Positions 27,606-36,036 of a stretch of 64,000 nt of DNA are shown here, one piece after another. This stretch comes from Corallococcus silvisoli (GTDB lineage Bacteria; Myxococcota; Myxococcia; Myxococcales; Myxococcaceae). The stretch is taken from contig NZ_JAAAPJ010000009.1 of NCBI RefSeq assembly GCF_009909145.1, positions 124,001 to 188,000 on the forward strand. The letters are read 5' to 3'. Each line of letters starts with the position of its first letter. The stretch's first letter is position 1. The notes beneath the pieces are model-generated. The model did no database searches, had not been told where the DNA came from, and saw nothing but the letters and a program-made list of their open reading frames with translations. Position numbers and translations under genes: made by a program.

Positions 27606-27750
27606 ATGTGCTTGGAACTGTAGCGCGGTGGTCGCCAGTCCAGCGCGAATCTACTGTGTCGCCATCGACGTCGACGGAAGCCGCCTCGCCTCGCGAGCCC
27701 GGGGGCTTCGGCATCGGCTGTCGTCCCTTCACTCCCTGACTGGCGGCATC

Positions 27751-28983
27751 ATGACTTCGACGAACACGACACGCGCCCTGGCCGCGCCCGGACTCCAACA
27801 CGCTGACGGTACGACAGGCGAGGAACAGCGCCTGCCCATCGCCGGGCTCCTCGCCCTGGCCATGGCCGCGTTCATCACCGTGCTCACGGAGGCGCTTCCA
27901 GCGGGGCTGCTGCCGCGAATGAGCGCGGACCTGGCGGTCTCCGAGTCACTGGCCGGCCAGCTCGTCACGCTCTACGCCATCGGCACGCTGGTGACGGCGA
28001 TCCCCCTGACGGCCGCGACGCAGGGGTGGCGACGACGGCCGTTGTTGGTCCTGGCCATCCTGGGCTTCGCCATCGTCAACACGGTGACGGCGGTGTCGAC
28101 GAGCTTCGTGTTGACGCTCGGCGCGCGGTTCTTCGCCGGGGTGTTCGCGGGACTGTTGTGGGCCCTCGTCGCGGGCTACGCGGCGCGCATGGTGCAGGCG
28201 CACCAGCAGGGCAGGGCGATGGCGATCGCCATGGTGGGCATCCCGCTCGCGCTCTCGCTCGGGATCCCCGCCGGGACCTTCCTGGGCGCCGCCGTCGGCT
28301 GGCGCGTCACCTTCGGCATCATGAGCGTCCTCGCCCTCGCCCTGGTCGGCTGGGTGTTCGCCAGGCTCCCGGACTTTCCGGGCCAGACCGGGGAGCGTCA
28401 CACGTCCATCCGGAAGGTCTTCCTGCTGCCGGGGCTCCGGTCCGTGTTGTTCGTCACGCTCGCCTTCGTGCTCGCGCACAACGTCCTCTACACGTACATC
28501 GCGCCGTTCCTCGCGCCGACGGGGATGGCGAAGCACCTCGACGTGGTCCTGCTCGTCTTCGGGGTGTTCGCGCTCGCCTCCATCTGGGTCATCGGCGTCT
28601 TGATCGACCGCTGGCTGCGCGAGCTGGTGCTCGTCAGCACGGCGCTCCTGGTGGGGGTGTCGTTCGCGCTCGGCCTGTGGGGTGGCGTCCCCGCCGTGGT
28701 CTACGGCGGCGTGGCGATCTGGGGGCTGGCCTATGGCGGAGCGGCGACGCTCTTCCAGACCGCGTCCGCGAAGGCCGCGGGCGAGGCGGCGGACGTCGCC
28801 CAGTCGATGGTCGTCACGGCCTGGAACATCGCCATCGCGGGGGGCGGCATCGCGGGCGGAGTGCTCCTCGAAACACACGGCGCGACGGCGTTCCCATGGC
28901 TGCTCGTCCTGCTCCTGGTGCCGACGCTGCTCGTCGCCTGGAGGGCGAAGCGCCACGGCTTTCCACCCGTGGTCAGGCGTTGA
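27751..28983 (+). CDS. MFS transporter, drug/sugar efflux type
   Basis: The 410-residue inner-membrane protein has about twelve hydrophobic segments. Its first half carries LTEALPAGLLPRMSADLAVSE and ATQGWRRRPLLVLAI (the loop 2-3 motif region). This resembles the proton-driven arabinose/chloramphenicol efflux-type subgroup (AraJ/YdhP-like). Substrate is unknown. ATG at 27751 is chosen from alignment of the first membrane segment (IAGLLALAMAAFITVLTEAL). Divergence from a LysR regulator suggests ligand-controlled expression. Confidence 0.88.
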   Translation: MTSTNTTRALAAPGLQHADGTTGEEQRLPIAGLLALAMAAFITVLTEALPAGLLPRMSADLAVSESLAGQLVTLYAIGTLVTAIPLTAATQGWRRRPLLVLAILGFAIVNTVTAVSTSFVLTLGARFFAGVFAGLLWALVAGYAARMVQAHQQGRAMAIAMVGIPLALSLGIPAGTFLGAAVGWRVTFGIMSVLALALVGWVFARLPDFPGQTGERHTSIRKVFLLPGLRSVLFVTLAFVLAHNVLYTYIAPFLAPTGMAKHLDVVLLVFGVFALASIWVIGVLIDRWLRELVLVSTALLVGVSFALGLWGGVPAVVYGGVAIWGLAYGGAATLFQTASAKAAGEAADVAQSMVVTAWNIAIAGGGIAGGVLLETHGATAFPWLLVLLLVPTLLVAWRAKRHGFPPVVRR

Positions 28984-29001
28984 TCACGCCGCGAACCTCC
29001 G

Positions 29002-29754
29002 TCACGGCAACGCGCCCCGCAGCCCCGGGAACCACGCCACGAGCAGCCGCTGCGTTCCCAGCCTCACCCGGGCCCGCCCCGTCATCCCGTCCTGGTAGAC
29101 ACGGCGCATGCCGTCACGCTCGTAGTTCCGCGACGGGACATGCGCCCGCACCAGCACCGCGCCTTGCTCCGACGACTGCGTCGCGTCCTTCTGCGCCCGC
29201 GCGTACTGGAGCGACGTCTCCGGATCCTCCACCTTCTCGATGACCGCTTCGAAGGGAACGGGCATCCCCGCCAGCTGGTATTCGAACGTCATGCCGGGTG
29301 CCAGCTCCGCGCGGAGCTCCCCCGGAAAGAGCACGTAGAGCGAGGGCAGCACGTTCCGGTTCATCAACGCCATCAACGGCTGCCCCTCCACGACCTCCGC
29401 GCCCGGCTTCACCGACACGCGCCCCACCATGGCTTCCAGCGGGGCGAACACCTCCGCCGCTCCCGACGCCGCCGCGAGCCGCGCCACCACCTGGCCCGCC
29501 GTGACCTTCTGACTCAGCCCCACGTCCACCGACACCACCCGCCCCGCGACCGGCGCCGGCACGTCCACCCACTCGCCCAGCTCCAGCAGCGCCGTCCCCC
29601 GCGCCGTGCGATCCACCCGCACCATCGCGGCGAACACGGCCAGCGTCACCACCGCCCCCACCGCGCTCCAGGCCCACGCCCGCCTTGAAAGCCGGGGCGT
29701 CACCTTGGGGGAAGAGGGAACGGGCGTCGGAGAGGGGTCAGGCCGCGGATCCAT
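29002..29754 (-). CDS. Orphan HlyD-like membrane-fusion protein
   Basis: The 250-residue product has a proline-rich N-terminal tail, one membrane segment near 27-46 (AWSAVGAVVTLAVFAAMV), then the biotinyl-lipoyl-like pattern of membrane-fusion proteins (GEWVDVPAPVAGRVVSVDVG and VFAPLEAMVGRVSVKPGAEV). A barrel-like domain follows. Such proteins bridge an inner-membrane transporter to an outer-membrane channel. No ABC or RND pump and no TolC gene is adjacent; the neighbour MFS gene is convergent. ATG at 29754 is preferred to a TTG at 29775. Confidence 0.75.
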   Translation of the reverse strand: MDPRPDPSPTPVPSSPKVTPRLSRRAWAWSAVGAVVTLAVFAAMVRVDRTARGTALLELGEWVDVPAPVAGRVVSVDVGLSQKVTAGQVVARLAAASGAAEVFAPLEAMVGRVSVKPGAEVVEGQPLMALMNRNVLPSLYVLFPGELRAELAPGMTFEYQLAGMPVPFEAVIEKVEDPETSLQYARAQKDATQSSEQGAVLVRAHVPSRNYERDGMRRVYQDGMTGRARVRLGTQRLLVAWFPGLRGALP

Positions 29755-29922
29755 GCGCCACCGAGGATGATCCAACCGGCTCCCTCCGCGCCAGGATTGG
29801 TTGGAAGGCTGAATTCACCGGGAAGCCTCCAACCCGACCCCCGCGGCGCCCGTCTGCTCCCCCTACAGGGCTGTATCCCTGCATCGCCCGGGGAAACGTT
29901 GTGCCATGCTGCGCGACGCCTC

Positions 29923-31275
29923 GTGGATTCCTCCTTCCTCCAGATCGGGTCACTGGTCCTCGCGGGACTGCTTGCCCCGGGCGCGCTCGCGGCGGAGCCG
30001 ACGCGCGAGGATCAGGTGCGCGCGGAGCTGGAGCGCCAGCTGCGCGCCATGGTCCCCGAGTCCCCCGCGGAGGTGCAGCTGCTCTTCGAGGGCTTCAAAC
30101 CCGAGGACGGCTACCGCCTCGTGGAGACGGACTTCCTCCTGGACGGCGAACCGCTCGCGGTCCCCGCCATCGAGGAGCTCAACGCGAAGGGCGTCCACCG
30201 CCTCGCCGTGCTGAAGGTGGAGCCGGGGGAGCACACGCTCGTCTCGCGCGTCACGTACACCAACGGCTCCTGGAGCCTCTTCAGCGAGACCAATGGCTTC
30301 CTCTGGAAGATCACCGCGTCCGTCGGCTTCCAGACCCAGCGCGGGCTGCGCGTCCTGGTCAAGGCGTCGCCCAGCGTCGTGCCCAACGCGCCGGATCCGC
30401 GCCTCAAGCTCAAGCTCACCCACGCCGTCACGGCGGAGATGATCCAACCGCCGCAGGACGAGCCCGTCGTCGCCACCGCGCCACCGCCGGTGAAGAACAC
30501 CTCCGTCGACGCGGGCACGGCCGCGAAGTCGCCTCCGGACGCGGGGAGCCCCGTGAAGGTCGCCCAGCTCCCGCCGCCCGACGCGGGCGTGAAGCCTCCC
30601 GCGACGGTCGTCTCCGTGACGCCGCCCGTGGAGCGCACGCCCGTGGCCCTCAGCCGCCTGCGCCTCCAGGTCACGTCGAAGAAGCCCACCTCCGCCACCG
30701 CCTTCGTGCGCGGCGCGGGCGAGCCCGTGAAGCTGACGGTCCCCACGGCGCCCGGCCGCAAGCCCCCGGAGCTGCCCCTGTCCGCGGGCGCGTACACGGT
30801 GGACCTCATCGCCGACGGGTTCCTCGCCCAGACGCGCCAGGTGGAGCTGGCCTCGGGCGCCGACGCGTCGGTGGCCTTCGCGCTGGTGCCCGCGCCCAAG
30901 GCCGCCCAGGCCGCGAAGGTGCAGGAAGACCGCGTCGAGCTGCCCCGGCCCCTGAGCTTCGACGAGAAGAAGCCCATGCCCGTGAAGGCCTCGCTCGCGG
31001 GCCTGGACCTGCTGGTGGACCTGCTCGTGCGCGAGCCGAAGGCCCGCCTGCGCGTCGAGGGCCACACCGACTCGCGCGAGGTGCCCGAGCCCGCCCGCCA
31101 GAGCCTGTCCGATGCGCGCGCCCGCGCCGTCGCGGACCTGCTGGTGCGCGCGGGGCTGGCCCCCTCCCGCGTGGAGGCCGTGGGCCTGGGCGACCGCAGC
31201 CCCAAGGCCCCCAACCTGATTCCTCGCGGCCGCGAGCTCAACCGCCGCGTGGAGCTGGTGCTGCTGCGCCGCTGA
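29923..31275 (+). CDS. Secreted protein with C-terminal OmpA-like peptidoglycan-binding domain
   Basis: The 450-residue product begins with a signal peptide (GTG at 29923, ending near ALAAEPT). Residues about 25-165 form an uncharacterised domain. A proline/alanine-rich linker with repeated DAG units follows (about 180-240), then a PEGA-like beta unit (about 275-325). The C-terminal OmpA-like domain (about 350-450) contains RLRVEGHTDSREVPEPARQ and LNRRVELVL, the landmarks that grip peptidoglycan. It therefore probably acts in the periplasm as a cell-wall-tethered protein. It is divergent from the membrane-fusion gene. Confidence 0.82.
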   Translation: MDSSFLQIGSLVLAGLLAPGALAAEPTREDQVRAELERQLRAMVPESPAEVQLLFEGFKPEDGYRLVETDFLLDGEPLAVPAIEELNAKGVHRLAVLKVEPGEHTLVSRVTYTNGSWSLFSETNGFLWKITASVGFQTQRGLRVLVKASPSVVPNAPDPRLKLKLTHAVTAEMIQPPQDEPVVATAPPPVKNTSVDAGTAAKSPPDAGSPVKVAQLPPPDAGVKPPATVVSVTPPVERTPVALSRLRLQVTSKKPTSATAFVRGAGEPVKLTVPTAPGRKPPELPLSAGAYTVDLIADGFLAQTRQVELASGADASVAFALVPAPKAAQAAKVQEDRVELPRPLSFDEKKPMPVKASLAGLDLLVDLLVREPKARLRVEGHTDSREVPEPARQSLSDARARAVADLLVRAGLAPSRVEAVGLGDRSPKAPNLIPRGRELNRRVELVLLRR

Positions 31276-31356
31276 AGCGGGGCCCTGCCTCGTCGCGCCT
31301 TGAGCTTGCCGGGGGGCTCTTCTAGCGTCCGAGGCGTTCCCCGGGAGGGTCGCCCC

Positions 31357-32724
31357 ATGCCGCGCTACGAGTTCACCGAAGGCAGCTCCAGCAAGTTCTG
31401 GGAGATCACCCTGGAGGGCACCACGCTGACCAAGCGCTGGGGCCGCATCGGCACCGACGGCCAGGAGAAGGTGGAGACCTTCGGCTCCAAGGCGGAAGCG
31501 AAGAAGGCCTACGACGCCCAGGTCCGCGAGAAGGAGCGCAAGGGCTACACGCTCGCCAGCGGCGGCGGCGAGGCCGGGGACGGCGACGGAGGGGAGGCCA
31601 CGGGGGAGGGCGCCTCCAACCCGGACCTGGAGGCCGCCATCCTCGCCAACCCCGATGACCTCAAGGGCTACCTCGCGTACGCCGAGTGGCTCAAGGGCGA
31701 GGGCGATCCCCGCGCCGAGCTCATCCTCCTCCAGCACGCCACGCTGGAGGCCGCGGCGGACGCCGCCGCGCTCATGCACAAGCGAGCGGCGAAGTTCATC
31801 GCGACGCACGCGGGCGAGCTGCTGGGCGAGGCGCTGACGGAGGCGGTCTCCAACGAAGCCCTCAAGCTCGAGTGGCACCTGGGCTTCATCCGCGAGGCCC
31901 GGCTGGGGCAGGTGGACTACGACTCGGGAGAGGACATCCCGGAGCTGCTGGGCGAGCTGCTGGCCCATCCATCCGCGCGCTTCCTCCAGAAGCTGACCCT
32001 GGGCATGGCCAACTTCGACGGGCAGAACGAGTACGGCGACACGCTGAAGGTGCTCGCGAAGGCGGAGCCCGCCCCGCCGCTGCGCTCGCTGTTCATTGGT
32101 GACTTCGAGTACCCGGACGACACGGAGATCTCCTGGACGGACGTGGGCAACCTCCAGCCGCTCTACAAGGCCTACCCCCAGCTCCGGGAGCTGCGCGTGC
32201 GCGGCGGGGAGATCGCGCTGGGGGTGGTCGACCTGCCGGAGCTGCGCTCCTTCACCGTGGAGACCGGTGGCCTTCCGCTGGGCGCGGTGCAGTCCATCGT
32301 GAAGGCGAAGTGGCCGAAGCTGGAGGCGCTGGAGGTGTGGTTCGGGCAGGAGAACTACGGCGCTGGTGGCGGGGTGAAGGACCTCGAGCGCCTGCTCGAC
32401 GGCGAAGGCGTGCCGGCCCTTCGCCTGTTGGGGCTGCGCAACTCGGAGTTCACGGACGCGCTCTGCGAGGCGCTGTCCACCGCGAAGGTCGTCGCCCAGC
32501 TCCAGGCGCTGGACCTCTCCATGGGCACGATGACCGACGCGGGCGCCGACACGCTGGCCCGCAACGCGAAGGCCTTCCAGCACCTCCGGACGCTGGACGT
32601 CACCCAGAACTACCTCACGGAGGTGGGCCAGGGGGCGGTGGCGAAGGCCGCCCGCTCGGTGGCGGCGGGCAACCAGCGCACGCCCTACGAAGAGGACTAC
32701 CGCTACGCCGCCGTGGGCGAGTAA
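31357..32724 (+). CDS. WGR + TIGR02996-type + STM4015-like leucine-rich protein
   Basis: The 455-residue product has three parts. Residues 1-68 are a WGR domain (YEFTEGSSSKFWEI, KRWGRIGTDGQEKVETF). Residues about 88-125 match the short domain often found in myxobacteria (LEAAILANPDDLKGYLAYAE, then GDPRAELILLQ). Residues about 150-450 are leucine-rich and match the STM4015 family (LFIGDFEYPDDTEISWTDV, LEALEVWFGQENYG, LDLSMGTMTDAGAD). WGR domains bind nucleic acids in PARPs; their bacterial role is unclear. Its TAA overlaps the ATG of the STM4014-like gene (TAATG), so the two are co-translated. Confidence 0.82.
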   Translation: MPRYEFTEGSSSKFWEITLEGTTLTKRWGRIGTDGQEKVETFGSKAEAKKAYDAQVREKERKGYTLASGGGEAGDGDGGEATGEGASNPDLEAAILANPDDLKGYLAYAEWLKGEGDPRAELILLQHATLEAAADAAALMHKRAAKFIATHAGELLGEALTEAVSNEALKLEWHLGFIREARLGQVDYDSGEDIPELLGELLAHPSARFLQKLTLGMANFDGQNEYGDTLKVLAKAEPAPPLRSLFIGDFEYPDDTEISWTDVGNLQPLYKAYPQLRELRVRGGEIALGVVDLPELRSFTVETGGLPLGAVQSIVKAKWPKLEALEVWFGQENYGAGGGVKDLERLLDGEGVPALRLLGLRNSEFTDALCEALSTAKVVAQLQALDLSMGTMTDAGADTLARNAKAFQHLRTLDVTQNYLTEVGQGAVAKAARSVAAGNQRTPYEEDYRYAAVGE

Positions 32725-33860
32725 TGCCCACCGCGCCGCCGTTCCTGATCATCGGCAACCCCGGGAACCGGCGCGTCACGCTCTTCCAGGAGGCCCTGAT
32801 CCGCGCGGGGCTCCCTCCCGCGCACGTGCTGGCCTGGGAGGCCGTGGCCCGCGCGCCGGACGTCCTCCTGGACCAGCCTGACACGGAGCGGTTCGTCCGC
32901 ATCGACGCGGCGGGAGAGGACGCGGGCGTGGAGCGCGCCTTCCTGAAGCGCGGTCACGCGGATGCCCTCGCCGCGGGCTGCGACACCGTGGCGCCGGCCC
33001 CCCTGGACGCCCTGCCGGATGAGCACGGCCGCGTGCTCTGCCCCCGGCAGCACCACCTGGGCTTCCTTCGCGTGCTGGAGGACCTGTCCGCCCGCTTCAC
33101 GCTGCGTCCCCGGTGGCGCGTGCAGTCCGCGCCCGGCGCCATCGCGGACCTGTTCGACAAGCGCGTCACGTCACGCCGGTACGCGGCCCTGGGCATCTCC
33201 GTGCCACCGTTCCTGGACCTGAACGAAGCCAGCGCCCATCCGGAGGGCCTGCGACAGGGGATGCGCGACGCGGGCTTCCGCGAGGCGTTCGTGAAGCTGT
33301 CCTGCGGCTCGTCCGCGTCCTGCCTCGCCCTCTACCGGCCGGGGCGGTCGGGCGGCTCGCTCCTGACCAGCCTGCACCGGGGCCCCACCGGCTGGTTCAA
33401 CTCCCTCAAGGTGCGCCGGGTGACGGACGCGCGGGACGTGGACGCGGTGCTGGCCTTCCTCCTGCGCGAGGGCTCCCAGGTGGAGGAAGCGCGGCCCAAG
33501 GCCCGGCTGGGTGGGGACGTGTTCGACTGCCGCGTCCTCGCGGTGCGCGGCGAGCCCGCCTTCACCGTGGTGCGCCAGAGCCGCCTGCCCATCACCAACC
33601 TGCACCTGGGCGGCTACCGGGGAGACCTGGGCGCCTTCCACGCGGCGGTGCCGCGCCGGGAGCTGGAGGCCGCGATGGAGAGCTGCCGCGCCGTGGCCCG
33701 CGCGCACGACTGCCTCCACGTAGGCATCGACCTGATGTTCGAGGACTTCTTCCACGGCCACCGCGTGCTGGAGGCGAACGCCTTCGGGGACCTGCTCCCC
33801 GGGCTCACGCGCGACGGCCTGTCCGTCTACGACTGGGAGATCCGCGAAGCGCTGCGTTGA
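32724..33860 (+). CDS. STM4014-family protein, ATP-grasp-like
   Basis: The 378-residue product begins MPTAPPFLIIGNPGNRRVTL and has the arrangement of an ATP-grasp ligase: LFDKRVTSRRYAALGISVPP (typical pre-grasp helix), FREAFVKLSCGSSASC (grasp lysine region), and IDLMFEDFFHGHRVLEANAF (acidic metal/ATP motif ending E-A-N). It matches the STM4014 family, always described by cluster context and never, to my knowledge, by a reaction. An ATP-grasp protein beside two radical SAM enzymes hints at peptide or small-molecule ligation. Its last 34 bases overlap the opposite gene's end. Confidence 0.8.
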   Translation: MPTAPPFLIIGNPGNRRVTLFQEALIRAGLPPAHVLAWEAVARAPDVLLDQPDTERFVRIDAAGEDAGVERAFLKRGHADALAAGCDTVAPAPLDALPDEHGRVLCPRQHHLGFLRVLEDLSARFTLRPRWRVQSAPGAIADLFDKRVTSRRYAALGISVPPFLDLNEASAHPEGLRQGMRDAGFREAFVKLSCGSSASCLALYRPGRSGGSLLTSLHRGPTGWFNSLKVRRVTDARDVDAVLAFLLREGSQVEEARPKARLGGDVFDCRVLAVRGEPAFTVVRQSRLPITNLHLGGYRGDLGAFHAAVPRRELEAAMESCRAVARAHDCLHVGIDLMFEDFFHGHRVLEANAFGDLLPGLTRDGLSVYDWEIREALR

Positions 33861-34726
33861 GCGCCGCCCGTCCACAGCCGCGTCGCCGGCACGCGCTCCA
33901 GCAGCCCCGAACCGAACACCCGGTCCAGCTCCAGGTACTCCAGGTGCACATAGCCGATGTGGCACCCGCACGTGTCCTTCGAGCACGGGCGCGGCCTCAG
34001 CGCCGCGTCGAAGTCCGGCGCGTAGAGGTTGCCCAGGGGCTCCTTGATGAAGTGACACCGGTACGCGGTGCCGTCACCGTCCACGGACAGCACGGACTCG
34101 CCCCCTCGGCAGGCGCGGCCCCGGCTGGGGTGGCGGGTGTTGTTCACGGGGAAGAGCGGATCGATGCGGGTGAAGCGCTCCACGTCCTCGGGCGTGTACG
34201 CGTCCAGGCCGTCCTTCACCGCGTTGATCCACAGGTACGTGTCGTCGGGCAGCTCACGGCGCAGGGCCTCCGCCTCGTCCGCGAAGCGCCGGAAGCCCAC
34301 CATGCCCGCGCTGTGGCGCACGCCGTGCTCCGACAGCCGGTGGCATTGCGCGAGGAAGCGCGAGCGCTTCATCCACTCCGGGTGGTACGTGGCCCAGATG
34401 CCCAGCTTCTCCGGGCGGCAGTCGGCGAGCCAGTCCAGCCGACAGGAGAGGTTCGTCTGCACCGCCGCGCGCTCCACGTGGGGCAGGTGCGTCAGCCGCG
34501 CCAGGGCCTGCTGGTACCAGGGCCAGATGAGCGCCTCGCCCCAGGGCGTGAAGAAGACGGACACGGTGTCCTGCGTGCGCGACTCCACCCACGCGAGAAA
34601 CCGCTCCAGGTCCGCGCGATCCTTCGTCAGCTCCTCCTCGGACTGCTTCCACTTGCCGAAGGGGCAGTACTCGCAGCCGTAGTTGCAGCCGGACAGCGGG
34701 CCCCGGTAGAGCACGGTGAGCTTCAT
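33827..34726 (-). CDS. STM4011-family radical SAM protein
   Basis: The 299-residue product starts MKLTVLYRGPLSGCNYGCEY with the radical SAM CX3CX2C cluster (C14, C18, C21), which holds a 4Fe-4S centre that cleaves S-adenosylmethionine. A C-terminal cysteine set (one in GRACRGGES, one in AYRCHFIKE, three in CSKDTCGC) resembles a SPASM-like auxiliary cluster site, common in peptide-modifying enzymes. The ATG at 34726 overlaps the stop of the STM4012-like gene (ATGA). It is the last gene of the - strand arm. Substrate unknown. Confidence 0.85.
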   Translation of the reverse strand: MKLTVLYRGPLSGCNYGCEYCPFGKWKQSEEELTKDRADLERFLAWVESRTQDTVSVFFTPWGEALIWPWYQQALARLTHLPHVERAAVQTNLSCRLDWLADCRPEKLGIWATYHPEWMKRSRFLAQCHRLSEHGVRHSAGMVGFRRFADEAEALRRELPDDTYLWINAVKDGLDAYTPEDVERFTRIDPLFPVNNTRHPSRGRACRGGESVLSVDGDGTAYRCHFIKEPLGNLYAPDFDAALRPRPCSKDTCGCHIGYVHLEYLELDRVFGSGLLERVPATRLWTGGAQRSASRISQS

Positions 34727-36036
34727 CGCCAGGCGTACTCCGCCATCCGCGCCCGCACCGCCTCGGAGTCCAGCCACGGGCCAATCAGGTCCGAGCGCTC
34801 CACGCCCGCGTCCGTGAGCTGGAACACGCCATCCACGTCCCGCGCCAGCCCGTGCGCCTCCAGCTCCGCGAGCATCGGGAAGTCCCCCCGGGCCTCCGAT
34901 CCGAAGCGCTGGCGGTACACCCCCGGGTCCACGCCCTCCGCCAGCAGGGACAGCACCAGGTGCCGGTGGCGCTGCTCGGCCGCGTCCAGCACGAAGCCGT
35001 AGCGCGCCTCGCCGAAGGACTCCGTGTCGCGCTCGATGTACGCCTGGATGATGCCGCGCACCTCGCGCGATGCGACCGCGTACTCGGACGAGTAGTGCAC
35101 GGCGCCCGCGTACGAGCGCGCCCCCACCCCCAGCCCCACCATGCCGTCCTCCTGGCAGCGGTACACCGCGCCGCGCGCGGCCGGGGCGTGCGCCGCGCGG
35201 AACATCCGCATCGACACCTGCGTGTAGCCCCGCGCGAGGAGGAAGTCCCGGCCGGTCCGGTAGAGCGACAGGCGCAGGTCGTCCCACGCGCGCGACTTCT
35301 TCCCCAGGAAGGTGAGGGGCCGCACGTAGAGCGGGTAGAGGTACAGCTCCTCCGGCGAGTACCGCAGCGCCGCTTCCAGCGAGCGCAGGAAGCTGTCCAC
35401 CGTCTGTCCCTCGATGCCGTAGATGAGGTCCAGGTTGAGGGTGGGGAAGCCCGCGCTCCGCAGCAGGTCCAGCGTCGCCTCCACCTGGGCCGTCTTCTGC
35501 GGCCGCTTCACCGCGGCCACCTCCGCCTCCAGGAAGCTCTGCACGCCCATGCTCACCCGGTCCACGCCGCGGGCCTTCAGCAGCGCGACCTTGTCCGCGT
35601 CCACCGTCTCCGGCGACACCTCCACGGACAGGGGCACCGCGCGCGGATCCACGCCCAGCTCCGCCGCCAGGTCGAACACCGCCTCCAGCCCCGAGACCTC
35701 CAGCAGGGTGGGGGTCCCCCCGCCGATGGCCGCCCGCGCGAACGTGGCCGGCCCCAGCGCCTCCTTCACCCGGCGGGCCTCGCGCTTCAGCGCGGAAAGC
35801 CATGCCTGGACGACGTCCTCCTTCGGCCCCGCGGCGGTGAACAGGTTGCAGAACCCGCAGCGCATCTCGCAGAAGGGCACGTGCAGGTAGAGGAACAGCG
35901 CGTCCCGGCGCTCCTTCGCCCAGACGTCCTCCAGCGGCAGCGCGGGCGTGAGCGGGCGGTAGGCCGTCTTGTGCGGGTAGCCGTAGAGGTACGCCACGTA
36001 CGGCGTCCCTTCGAGCATCGACTCCAGGCGCGTCAT
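34723..36036 (-). CDS. STM4012-family radical SAM protein, HemN-like
   Basis: The 437-residue product has LYLHVPFCEMRCGFCNLF with the CX3CX2C cluster (C56, C60, C63), followed by AAIGGGTPTLLEVSGLEAVF and GVDRVSMGVQSF, the layout of HemN/HemW-type radical SAM enzymes, and a C-terminal HemN-like domain. Neighbours place it in the STM401x set rather than in heme synthesis. It starts inside the end of the hydrolase gene (ATGA overlap) and ends inside the start of the STM4011-like gene, so the three genes are translationally chained. Confidence 0.87.
   Translation of the reverse strand: MTRLESMLEGTPYVAYLYGYPHKTAYRPLTPALPLEDVWAKERRDALFLYLHVPFCEMRCGFCNLFTAAGPKEDVVQAWLSALKREARRVKEALGPATFARAAIGGGTPTLLEVSGLEAVFDLAAELGVDPRAVPLSVEVSPETVDADKVALLKARGVDRVSMGVQSFLEAEVAAVKRPQKTAQVEATLDLLRSAGFPTLNLDLIYGIEGQTVDSFLRSLEAALRYSPEELYLYPLYVRPLTFLGKKSRAWDDLRLSLYRTGRDFLLARGYTQVSMRMFRAAHAPAARGAVYRCQEDGMVGLGVGARSYAGAVHYSSEYAVASREVRGIIQAYIERDTESFGEARYGFVLDAAEQRHRHLVLSLLAEGVDPGVYRQRFGSEARGDFPMLAELEAHGLARDVDGVFQLTDAGVERSDLIGPWLDSEAVRARMAEYAWR

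Noticed and set aside
29771..29805. Inverted repeat TCCAACC...GGTTGGA with a 21-base centre between the membrane-fusion and OmpA-domain genes
   Set aside because: The arms are 7 bases with a long centre and only one copy exists; this could be chance, so it was not listed as an operator.
29685..31325. 546-codon + strand frame overlapping the OmpA-domain gene
   Set aside because: It is a proline/arginine/glycine-rich shadow; the OmpA frame has a signal peptide and conserved domain.
34723..36036. Coproporphyrinogen III oxidase (HemN) for the second radical SAM gene
   Set aside because: The HemN-like fold is visible but the neighbours and family resemblance fit the STM4012 set; no heme gene is nearby.
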